The notes under the pieces: generated by a model
Told to the model about the DNA's origin: nothing
Seen by the model: the letters and a program-made list of their open reading frames with translations, nothing else
The model's database searches: none
Program-made: the position numbers and the translations under genes
Part shown: piece after piece, positions 1 through 5,973 of the stretch
Layout of the letters: every line of letters starts with the position of its first letter
How positions within the stretch are numbered: the stretch's first letter is position 1
NCBI GenBank assembly: GCA_003157675.1
Contig: PMKG01000352.1
Location: forward strand, 1 to 16,543
Direction: 5' to 3'
Length of the DNA: 16,543 nt
Source: Acidobacteriota bacterium
GTDB lineage: Bacteria > Acidobacteriota > Vicinamibacteria > Vicinamibacterales > Fen-181

Positions 1-454
1 CCAGTTGATGGCAGCCCGGTGCCCAGCCGCCGTCGCAGGATTTCTCGTAGAGCGAGAGGGCTTTCGTCATGTCCTCGTTCGCGGCAGCGAGCAGCCCCAG
101 GCTGAGGCACCCATGCGCGCTGCCCAGGCCGCACGCCTTCGTGAGCAGCTGCTCGGCCCTCGGCAGCCCGCCCTCGGCAGCGTCCATCCGCTCCACCATC
201 TCGCCGAGCATCGTGCAGACGTCCGCCACGCCGCCATCGCATGCCCGCTGGTAGGCAGCCGCAGCGCGGCCGAGATCGCGAGGCACACCGCGGCCCGACG
301 CGTACATGTCGCCGAGCTGGGTGCAGACCGCGACGTTACCGGACATGCATTGGGCGTCGAGCCGAGACGCCTGGCTGCAGGCCGCCAAAAGAGCGGCGGC
401 GCAGGCGACACCGGCCGCCCGCAGGATCACTCGGACCATCGCGACGTCGAACAT
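1..454 (-). CDS. Cysteine-rich Sel1-repeat lipoprotein (3' end cut by window edge)
   Basis: This reading frame starts at an ATG preceded by a strong Shine-Dalgarno (GAGGAGG, 6 nt upstream) and stays open to the left edge, so 151 residues of the N-terminus are visible. The start MFDVAMVRVILRAAG leads into a hydrophobic stretch ending in the lipobox-like LLAAC (Cys26), which predicts a membrane-anchored lipoprotein. The mature part is built of Sel1-type alpha/alpha repeats, for example LGDMYASGRGVPRDLGRAA followed by YQRACDGG. Cysteines occur as C-x7-C pairs: 36/44, 72/80, 108/116 and 140/148. This is the disulfide pattern of the Hcp (Helicobacter cysteine-rich protein) group of Sel1 proteins. 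Sel1 proteins usually mediate protein-protein contacts; the partner is unknown. It lies 35 bp downstream of the transporter gene on the same strand and is probably co-transcribed with it. The repeat class is well supported; the exact function is not. Confidence 0.85.
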   Translation of the reverse strand, partial: MFDVAMVRVILRAAGVACAAALLAACSQASRLDAQCMSGNVAVCTQLGDMYASGRGVPRDLGRAAAAYQRACDGGVADVCTMLGEMVERMDAAEGGLPRAEQLLTKACGLGSAHGCLSLGLLAAANEDMTKALSLYEKSCDGGWAPGCHQL

Positions 455-489
455 GAATCCTCCTCGTCCCGCCGCATCCCCGGCGGCCG

Positions 490-1881
490 TCACTCGGCGA
501 CAAGTTCGTCGAGCGCCTCAACCGTCTTGACGGGCGGCCGCCCCGCCGCATAAGCCATCGACACCAGCACCACGTTTCCGCACACCCGGCCGAGCAGGAT
601 GGCGACGGCCGCCGCCGTGGCTCCAACCAGGTCAAGGACCCCGATGCCGACGCCGAGCGCGATCACGATGGCCGCGGCCTCGACGACGGTTCCGGCGGTG
701 ATGATACGCGTTCTCTTCATCAGGACGAACCGCGCGCGCTGGAGACTGAGCACGTAATCGAGCGCCGGGAGCAGCGCCAGCACCCGTGCCGGCCAGGAGG
801 CGAACGCCGCCAGGCCGGACGTGAGGCCCGACACGGCGACGAAGTACACGCGGCCGAGCGGCGTGAACAGGATGCCGCCCAGCGCGAAGGCCGAAAGGCC
901 GGCGAGCTGCATCGCGACGCGGGCGATCTGGCGCTCCCGCTGCGGGTCGTGGCCCGAGAGCGCCACCGCGACCTCCTGGTACGCGATCGCGCCGCTCCTG
1001 AAGACGAAGACGAACCCGGCCACCACCGGCAGCACGGCGAGCGACTCGACGGGCGACCGGCTGCGGCCGAGGAAGAACGTCACCAGCGGGTTGACGACGA
1101 TGGCGAGCAGGGAAGTGAGCGCCAGCGGAACGTAGAACCGGGCGACGTCCCTCATGGACACCTGGGCGCCCGCGACGTCCGGGCCCGAGAGCAGGCGGGC
1201 GACGATCGCGCGCGCCATCCACCTGCTGGCCAGCGCCTCCGCGATGACGCCGCCGCCGAGCGCGAGCGACCCGATGTAGGCGCCGGGCAGATCGGTCAGC
1301 AGCGCGAGTCCCGCGGCCGTCAGCGACATCGTGGCCAGCCGGACCAACGTGCCGTAGGCCACGCGGTGCGGCATGTGGTGCCTGACGAGGATGCCCTGGT
1401 AGAAGCGCCGGTACCCGACCGCTGCCGGCCAGAGGACGAGGAAGCTCACGGCGACGTGCGTCAGGTGCGCGAGGTCCGGCGGGAGGCCGATGAGCCGGTC
1501 GGTGACGAAGCGGAACACCGGCGGGAGGACACCCACGATCATGGCGGCGGTGAGCGCGACGTTGAGTCGAAACCCGAACCGGCGGAGGGCGACGAGCGAC
1601 TGACGGTCGGCGACGAGCGCGTTGGCCGCCGTCATCATCATGATGACCGGGGCCTCCGCCATGAACGCGAACGAGAACGCCACGCCGTAGGCCGCGAGAT
1701 TGCGGATCGGATCGGCCAGCCTGGCGATGATGGCCGCGACGTAAGGGCCTTCGACCGCCATCATGAGCCACGTGGCGGCCAGCGGTGCCCAGAACGAGAG
1801 GATCGTCCGGGTCCTGAGCGGCGGCGCGGTCGAAGCGGCAGGCGTCACGGACGTGCGGGTCTCCTGGGGACGAGCTTCCAT
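490..1881 (-). CDS. MOP/MATE-fold multi-spanning membrane transporter, ANKH-like
   Basis: 463 residues with about 12 hydrophobic segments. A polar N-terminus of about 25 residues precedes the first one. Two halves start alike: LSFWAPLAATWLMM near residue 29 and ARFYVPLALTSLLA near 247. That internal duplication is typical of the MOP (MATE/flippase) fold. From memory, spacing and motifs resemble animal ANKH (progressive ankylosis protein, a pyrophosphate/citrate/ATP exporter): AAYGVAFSF (63-71) against ASYGLAYS, YQGILVRHH (161-169) against HAGILLKHK, and the C-terminal SWPARVLALLPA (362-373) against VVPLRIFSFFPV. An inner-membrane exporter is inferred; the substrate cannot be read from sequence. 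The ATG has no clear Shine-Dalgarno, so the start is less certain than the frame; no other ATG fits before the first membrane span. Alternatives are a divergent MATE or polysaccharide-flippase-like protein. The Sel1 lipoprotein follows it. Confidence 0.7.
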   Translation of the reverse strand: MEARPQETRTSVTPAASTAPPLRTRTILSFWAPLAATWLMMAVEGPYVAAIIARLADPIRNLAAYGVAFSFAFMAEAPVIMMMTAANALVADRQSLVALRRFGFRLNVALTAAMIVGVLPPVFRFVTDRLIGLPPDLAHLTHVAVSFLVLWPAAVGYRRFYQGILVRHHMPHRVAYGTLVRLATMSLTAAGLALLTDLPGAYIGSLALGGGVIAEALASRWMARAIVARLLSGPDVAGAQVSMRDVARFYVPLALTSLLAIVVNPLVTFFLGRSRSPVESLAVLPVVAGFVFVFRSGAIAYQEVAVALSGHDPQRERQIARVAMQLAGLSAFALGGILFTPLGRVYFVAVSGLTSGLAAFASWPARVLALLPALDYVLSLQRARFVLMKRTRIITAGTVVEAAAIVIALGVGIGVLDLVGATAAAVAILLGRVCGNVVLVSMAYAAGRPPVKTVEALDELVAE

Positions 1882-2248
1882 TGTACGCGCCCGTCGCGGA
1901 CGCCGGCGAGGCCGGGCCGACAGGCGCGGTCAGAAGAAGAAAAGGGGGGCGGGGGCTGACACGTGACGACAGCGACCGGCGGCCGGAGGGGCCAGCGCGA
2001 CGGCCGACAGCCCGTCACAGAACGGTCGTCGGCCGACGCTGGGGACCACGGGCCACGAGCGAACGTCGGAAGCCGAGGGGCTTTCGGGTATGAAGCCAGT
2101 ATAGCGGCTCAAGGCCCGGGGCTCAAGGCTCAGGGCTCAGGGCTCAAGGCCCAAGGCTCGAGCCGCCTCGCCCCCTGCGCAGCCAGCTGTGATATCCTCC
2201 GCCGAGGCCAACCCTGTCCGTTGCCAAATCCTCCTCTGGGAGACGACG
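1882..2248. other. Non-coding gap between divergent genes
   Basis: This 367-bp stretch separates the divergent transporter and malic enzyme genes. Short frames on both strands lack plausible starts and family features, and I see no gene. It holds a G-rich run (1945-1957), a perfect 12-nt palindrome CGTCGGCCGACG at 2027-2038 that could be an operator or chance in GC-rich DNA, and the heptamer array at 2106-2161. The malic enzyme start is set by GGGAG at 2238-2242 ahead of the ATG at 2249. I could not find a convincing -35/-10 pair for either gene. Confidence 0.6.
2106..2161 (+). repeat. Tandem heptamer array, eight units of about GGCTCAA
   Basis: Eight consecutive 7-nt units in perfect phase: GGCTCAA, GGCCCGG, GGCTCAA, GGCTCAG, GGCTCAG, GGCTCAA, GGCCCAA, GGCTCGA. 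Every unit begins GGC and changes are mostly transitions. It ends 87 bp before the malic enzyme start. The same unit recurs after the mrp stop codon (16139-16166) and once just after the S9 peptidase stop (14473-14479), so this is a dispersed family and not a local accident. The function is unknown. Confidence 0.9.
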
Positions 2249-3706
2249 ATGACGAAGATTGATCTCACGCTCTCAAACCTGAACGGGCTCTTCCCGTCCA
2301 CCTTCACCCAGGAACAGATCGCCAAGGCCAAGACCGCCTTCCTCAAGGAACTGGCGCTCCAGGCGCACCACTTCTACGGCGGGAAGATGGTGACGATTCC
2401 CAAGGCCGGCATCTACGGGTTCAACTGGTTCAACGTCTGGTACACCCCGGGCGTGTCGGTCGTGTCGACCACCATCCGCGACAACCACGACGCGTCGTTC
2501 GACCTCTCGAACCGCGGCAACCTCGTGGCCGTCGTCTCCGACTCGACCCGCGTGCTGGGCGACGGCGACTGCTCGCCCTCCGGCGGCCTCGGCGTGATGG
2601 AAGGCAAGGCCTTCCTGATGAAGTACCTCGGCGGCGTCGACGGCGTGGCGCTCTGCGTGGACAGCTACAACAAGCAGGGCAAGCACGACCCCGACAAGAT
2701 CATCGAGTTCGTGAAGATGCTCCAGCCGAGCTTCGGCGCGGTCAACCTCGAGGACATCTCGCAGCCGAACTGCTTCAAGGTGCTCGACACGCTGCGCGAG
2801 GAATGCGACATCCCGGTCTGGCACGACGACGCCCAGGGGACGGGCAGCGTGACGCTGGCCGGCCTCATCAACGCGCTGCGGATCGTGGACAAGCCGATCG
2901 ACAAGGCGCGCATCGTCTTCTACGGCGCCGGCGCGGCGAACACGACGATCGCCCGCCTGATCCTGATGGCCGGGGCGGACCCCGAGAAGATCGTGATGTT
3001 CGACACCAAGGGCGCCCTCCACAAGAAGCGCGACGACGTGAAGGCCGACACGGCGTACTACCGCAAGTGGGAGCTGTGCGAGAAGACAAACCCGGGCTGC
3101 GTGAACGACATCGAGGTGGCGCTCAAGGGCGCCGACGCGCTGATCGCGGTCAGCACCCCGGGCCCCGACACCGTCAAGCAGCAGTGGATCCGGGTGATGG
3201 CGTCGAAGGCGATTGTCTTCGCCTGCGCCAACCCGGTGCCGGAGATCTACCCCTACGCGGCCAAGGAAGCGGGCGCCTACATCGTGGCCACCGGCCGCGG
3301 CGACTTCCCGAACCAGGTGAACAACTCGATGGGGTTCCCCGGGATCCTGAAGGGCGCGCTGCTGGTCCGCGCCCGGAAAATCACCGACGAGATGGCGATC
3401 GCGGCGGCCTATTCGGTGGCCAACTTCGCCCAGAAGAAGGGGATCAACCCCGACTACATCATGCCGACGATGGACGAGACGGAGGTCTTCGCCGAGGAGG
3501 CGGCCGACGTGGCCATGACGGCCATCGCCAACGGCGTCGCGCGCATCACGCCGACGCGGGACGAGGTGTACAAGGGGACGCTGGCCGACATCAAGGAGGC
3601 GCGGGCGATCATCGACGTGCTCATGCGCGAGAAGTTCATCCCCCAGCCTCCGCCGGAGATGCTGGCCAACGCGGTCGCGAAGGCCGTCGCGATCGTGACG
3701 AAGTAG
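2249..3706 (+). CDS. Malic enzyme, NAD(P)-dependent, oxaloacetate-decarboxylating
   Basis: 485 residues. It catalyses oxidative decarboxylation of malate to pyruvate and CO2 with reduction of NAD or NADP in the cytoplasm. The N-terminal malic domain carries YTPG (Tyr65, catalytic), VAVVSDSTRVLG (93-104) and MEGKAFLMK (Lys120, likely the general base). The metal ligands are in NLED (Glu168, Asp169) and HDD (Asp194). The NAD-binding domain has the dinucleotide loop FYGAGAAN (224-231), ANPVPE (327-332), and the family signature VATGRGDFPNQVNN (346-359). The active-site motif is WHDDAQGTG, unlike the usual bacterial HDDQHGTA. There is no phosphotransacetylase fusion. Start ATG is chosen because GGGAG lies 6 nt upstream; an in-frame GTG 60 nt earlier lacks support. 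Cofactor preference cannot be told from sequence. A GC-rich hairpin follows the stop. Confidence 0.96.
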   Translation: MTKIDLTLSNLNGLFPSTFTQEQIAKAKTAFLKELALQAHHFYGGKMVTIPKAGIYGFNWFNVWYTPGVSVVSTTIRDNHDASFDLSNRGNLVAVVSDSTRVLGDGDCSPSGGLGVMEGKAFLMKYLGGVDGVALCVDSYNKQGKHDPDKIIEFVKMLQPSFGAVNLEDISQPNCFKVLDTLREECDIPVWHDDAQGTGSVTLAGLINALRIVDKPIDKARIVFYGAGAANTTIARLILMAGADPEKIVMFDTKGALHKKRDDVKADTAYYRKWELCEKTNPGCVNDIEVALKGADALIAVSTPGPDTVKQQWIRVMASKAIVFACANPVPEIYPYAAKEAGAYIVATGRGDFPNQVNNSMGFPGILKGALLVRARKITDEMAIAAAYSVANFAQKKGINPDYIMPTMDETEVFAEEAADVAMTAIANGVARITPTRDEVYKGTLADIKEARAIIDVLMREKFIPQPPPEMLANAVAKAVAIVTK

Positions 3707-3713
3707 CCGGCAG

Positions 3714-3738
3714 CGGCCCGCCGCCGAGGACCGGGCCG
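3714..3738 (+). terminator. GC-rich hairpin after malic enzyme, possible terminator
   Basis: CGGCCCG (3714-3720) and CGGGCCG (3732-3738) form a perfect 7-bp stem with an 11-nt loop, starting 8 nt after the malic enzyme stop. No T-run follows, so it is not a classic intrinsic terminator; it may only protect the 3' end or pause RNA polymerase. Such stems are not rare in GC-rich DNA. Confidence 0.3.
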
Positions 3739-3793
3739 GCAGGAGACGAGGCAGAACCTTGATCTCTCTGCCGGCTCGCTCCATGATGTTCTC

Positions 3794-3799
3794 GGGAGG
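3794..3799 (+). promoter_or_regulatory. Shine-Dalgarno that selects a GTG start
   Basis: GGGAGG sits 4 nt before GTG at 3804. The same frame can be opened at a TTG (3759) or the ATG pair at 3783/3786, but these would put 7 to 15 extra polar residues ahead of an otherwise clean signal peptide. The ribosome site and the signal peptide agree on 3804. Confidence 0.65.
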
Positions 3800-3803
3800 C
3801 TCC

Positions 3804-4529
3804 GTGACTCGCACTCCGTCCCTGCTGGTCGCCGCCGTGCTCGTGCTCGGCGGCGGCGCGCTCTCCGCCGACTCCAGCGAGACCATCGAGCGGGCGCTCG
3901 GCCCGTATTACGCGGCGCTCGTCTCGAGCGCGCGGGGCAACATCGACGCCACCAGCCGGCACCTGCTGGTGTTCGCGTCGCGATGGGAGAGCATCAGCCG
4001 GGAGGCGCGCACGTCTTCCCAGGCAGCCGTGGGGCAGGACCCGCAGTGGCCCGCGCTGCTCGACGAGGTGAACGCAGTCATCGTCCGCACGCGGCAGCTC
4101 GTCCACAAGCAGGATCTCGCCAGCGCTCACGCCGAGCTCGAAACCGTCCGCGCCGCGATCCGCGACTTCCACGCCCGCCACAACGCGCTCACCTTCGACG
4201 ACCACCTGACCGACTACCACGAGGCCATGGAGCGAGTGCTCGGACACGTGGCCGGCCGGAACGAGATCCGGCTCACGGCTCGCGACTTTGCCGATGCCGG
4301 TGAGGACCTGCAGGCCGCGCTCGCCGCGTGGCAGGCGGTGCAGATCTCGGCCGGGCCGCTGGCCGGAAACGCTGACTGGAAGGCTGCCGCCCGCGAGGCG
4401 GCCGCCGCGCTGGACCAGGCCGGGAAGGCGCTCTCTGCGAAGCACACGATGGCTGCGGGCGCCGCCGCCGAGCGGATGAAGACCACCTACTACGACCTGC
4501 TGATGGCGATCGCGAAGGCGCGCGGGTAG
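3804..4529 (+). CDS. Exported all-helical protein, unknown function, histidine-rich helix
   Basis: 241 residues from the GTG start. Residues 1-22 form a Sec signal peptide (TRTPSLLVAAVLVLGG core, predicted cleavage ALSA|DSS). The mature part is alanine-rich and looks entirely helical, consistent with a helical bundle. There is no CxxCH, so it is not a c-type cytochrome. The segment DFHARHNALTFDDHLTDYHE (121-140) holds His123, His126, His134 and His139 together with acidic residues, which could bind metal; this is inference. I do not recognise the family. Size and layout recall cytochrome c'/b562-type bundles, but no heme ligands are evident. It lies 97 bp after malic enzyme on the same strand, separated by the hairpin at 3714-3738, so co-transcription is uncertain. 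Confidence 0.75.
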   Translation: MTRTPSLLVAAVLVLGGGALSADSSETIERALGPYYAALVSSARGNIDATSRHLLVFASRWESISREARTSSQAAVGQDPQWPALLDEVNAVIVRTRQLVHKQDLASAHAELETVRAAIRDFHARHNALTFDDHLTDYHEAMERVLGHVAGRNEIRLTARDFADAGEDLQAALAAWQAVQISAGPLAGNADWKAAAREAAAALDQAGKALSAKHTMAAGAAAERMKTTYYDLLMAIAKARG

Positions 4530-4718
4530 ACCCGGTCAACGCACTGTCGGTCGGTCCGCGGTCAATCAGCTATACTGGATTCCGGGCCACCGATGCCATG
4601 CTGCCGGGCGCTGCTCCGGGCGGAGGCCTGTGGTCCGAAGCGCATACTGCCGAGAAGACACACATAAGGTGCGCGGCGTGAGGCACGTCGCGCCGCCGCT
4701 GTCGGTCGGGGGGAGATC

Positions 4719-4976
4719 ATGGGAGACGGTGCAGAAGGACTCGTCGACGCCCAGGCGCGAATCCAGGACCGGCTGGACGAGCTCGAGCAGGCGCGGATGT
4801 TCTCCCGCCGGCGCGTGGTGCGGGACCCCGAGCGCGAGCAGAAGCTGCAGTCGCTCCGCCTCGCGCGCACCGACCTCCAGCGCCAAATCGACCGCGGCGC
4901 CAGCGGGTGGCGCCTCGAACAGCTCACCCGAGCCGTGGAAGAACTCGACCGCCGCATCGCCGAACTGCCCGCCTGA
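4719..4976 (+). CDS. Small coiled-coil protein, unknown function
   Basis: 85 residues, preceded by a strong purine-rich ribosome site (GGGGGGAG, 4 nt upstream of the ATG). The sequence is highly charged and heptad-like, e.g. IQDRLDELEQAR (15-26), LQSLRLARTDLQRQID (43-58) and LEQLTRAVEELDRRIAEL (66-83), predicting a helical hairpin or coiled coil. No signal peptide, membrane segment or cysteine is present, so it is probably cytoplasmic. I do not recognise a family. It follows a 189-bp gap after the exported helical protein and ends 12 bp before the convergent DUF481 gene, so the two transcripts likely overlap at their 3' ends. The frame is supported by its ribosome site and heptad pattern, not by homology. 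Confidence 0.65.
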   Translation: MGDGAEGLVDAQARIQDRLDELEQARMFSRRRVVRDPEREQKLQSLRLARTDLQRQIDRGASGWRLEQLTRAVEELDRRIAELPA

Positions 4977-4988
4977 ACCCCGATCGCA

Positions 4989-5750
4989 TTAGAACTTGAA
5001 GATGATACCCATCAGCAGCGCCACGTCGTTGCGCTTGAGCGTGGGGAGCGGCGGGCGCGTCCTGTAGCTGTCGAGCGCCTCGACCTTCAGCTGCGCCCTG
5101 CCCACCAGCGTCGACGTGAGGTTGACGCCGACGAGATACAGCCCGTTCCCGAAGTCGCCGATGTGCCAGAGCGCCGAGACCGACTGCCCGACGGCGGCCG
5201 AGGAGGACAGCTTGTACGTCAGCTTCTCCTCGAAGCTCACGGCGCCGGTGGTCCGAGTGGCGAAGCCGTAATCCCTCTCCGACACACTGCCGACGCCCGC
5301 CGACACCGACAGCGAGGTGTTCTTCTCGTCCACGACCTTGTATCCGGCACCGAAGGTCGGGGAGAGCAGATAGCTGATGCCCTTGAACCGGTCGTGCAGG
5401 TACCGGACTTCCCCGAATGCGAATGCCCGGGCGCCAAACGAATACTCGTCGCGGACGAGCAGCCCGTACTGCTCGGTCGACAGCGTGCCGTTCGACTTGC
5501 CGTAAAGGAACAAACCGTTGCTTTTCAGCACGTTCCGGGTCTTGGGATCGAATTTCACTTCGTAGCTGCCGTTGAAACTCGTCGTGTCGGTGTTCCCGCT
5601 GGTCATCCCAAGGCCAGCGCTGACATTCCCGCTGAGCGCAGGCGGCGGGGGCGGCGGCGGAGATCCGGCCGGTGCCTGTGCCCGAGCGGCGACAGGACAC
5701 GCCATCGACAACAGACCGATTGCGGCCAAGGCCCTCATGCTGTCGCGCAT
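4989..5750 (-). CDS. DUF481 (YdiY-like) outer-membrane beta-barrel protein
   Basis: 253 residues. The N-terminus MRDSMRALAAIGLLSMA through AARAQA is a Sec signal peptide (about 25 residues). A short proline linker (seven consecutive Pro at 31-37) precedes the barrel. The barrel opens with VSAGLGMTSGNTDTTSFNG, matching the DUF481 hallmark of a strand followed by TSGNTDT, and continues with alternating amphipathic strands such as GLFLYGKSNG. The chain ends in IIFKF, a terminal Phe as expected for a BAM-assembled barrel. Family members are salt- or stress-induced outer-membrane proteins of unclear function. The start is fixed by GGAGGAG 6 nt upstream. It is divergent from the M16 operon, and a candidate promoter lies at 5799-5828. 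Confidence 0.88.
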   Translation of the reverse strand: MRDSMRALAAIGLLSMACPVAARAQAPAGSPPPPPPPALSGNVSAGLGMTSGNTDTTSFNGSYEVKFDPKTRNVLKSNGLFLYGKSNGTLSTEQYGLLVRDEYSFGARAFAFGEVRYLHDRFKGISYLLSPTFGAGYKVVDEKNTSLSVSAGVGSVSERDYGFATRTTGAVSFEEKLTYKLSSSAAVGQSVSALWHIGDFGNGLYLVGVNLTSTLVGRAQLKVEALDSYRTRPPLPTLKRNDVALLMGIIFKF

Positions 5751-5798
5751 GACTGACTCCTCCAGAAGGTGTGGTGCTCCGAGGTCGCCAACCAGAGC

Positions 5799-5828
5799 AT
5801 TCTAGCGTCGCACCCAGAATCCCGCCAA
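5799..5828 (-). promoter_or_regulatory. Candidate sigma70-type promoter for the DUF481 gene
   Basis: On the minus strand TTGGCG (5828-5823) is followed after 18 bp by TAGAAT (5804-5799). The -10 matches TATAAT at five of six positions and the -35 matches TTGACA at four. The -10 lies about 48 bp upstream of the DUF481 start codon. It was identified by eye, with no expression evidence. Confidence 0.4.
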
Positions 5829-5897
5829 TTCGGCGACTCCCTCGGCAGCGGCCCGCAAACGGCGCGGCACCCAGGCCCTACTCGTGCCGACGCCGTC

Positions 5898-5926
5898 TTG
5901 ACTCACCAGCCGGAACCCCATAAAGT
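5898..5926 (+). promoter_or_regulatory. Candidate sigma70-type promoter for the M16 protease operon
   Basis: TTGACT (5898-5903), 17-bp spacer, then TAAAGT (5921-5926). The -35 matches five of six consensus positions and the -10 four, with ideal spacing, in an AT-richer patch of a GC-rich region. Predicted transcription start is near 5933, leaving a leader of about 40 nt before the ATG at 5974, whose Shine-Dalgarno is GAGGAG. This is the best promoter candidate in the window. Confidence 0.55.
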
Positions 5927-5973
5927 TTTCGTGCTTTCCGCACCCCCGCTCGACTCATCCGAGGAGAACACAC

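Noticed and set aside
1945..1957. G-run that might form a G-quadruplex
   Set aside because: Only two adjacent G-runs separated by one C; four well-spaced runs are not present.
949..1959. Long open frame on the plus strand opposite the transporter
   Set aside because: Low-complexity Arg/Gly/Asp-rich product, with no family motifs; a shadow of the GC-rich transporter gene on the other strand.
2027..2038. Perfect 12-nt palindrome CGTCGGCCGACG
   Set aside because: A palindrome this short and GC-only is plausible by chance here, and no second copy or promoter overlap was seen.
2273..3886. 537-codon open frame antisense to malic enzyme
   Set aside because: The Arg/His/Val/Asp-rich composition is typical of antisense frames in high-GC DNA, while the plus strand has a complete, motif-verified malic enzyme.
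4571..4576. TATACT resembling a -10 box before the coiled-coil gene
   Set aside because: No -35-like hexamer at 16-18 bp upstream, and it is 142 bp from the start codon; too weak to call.
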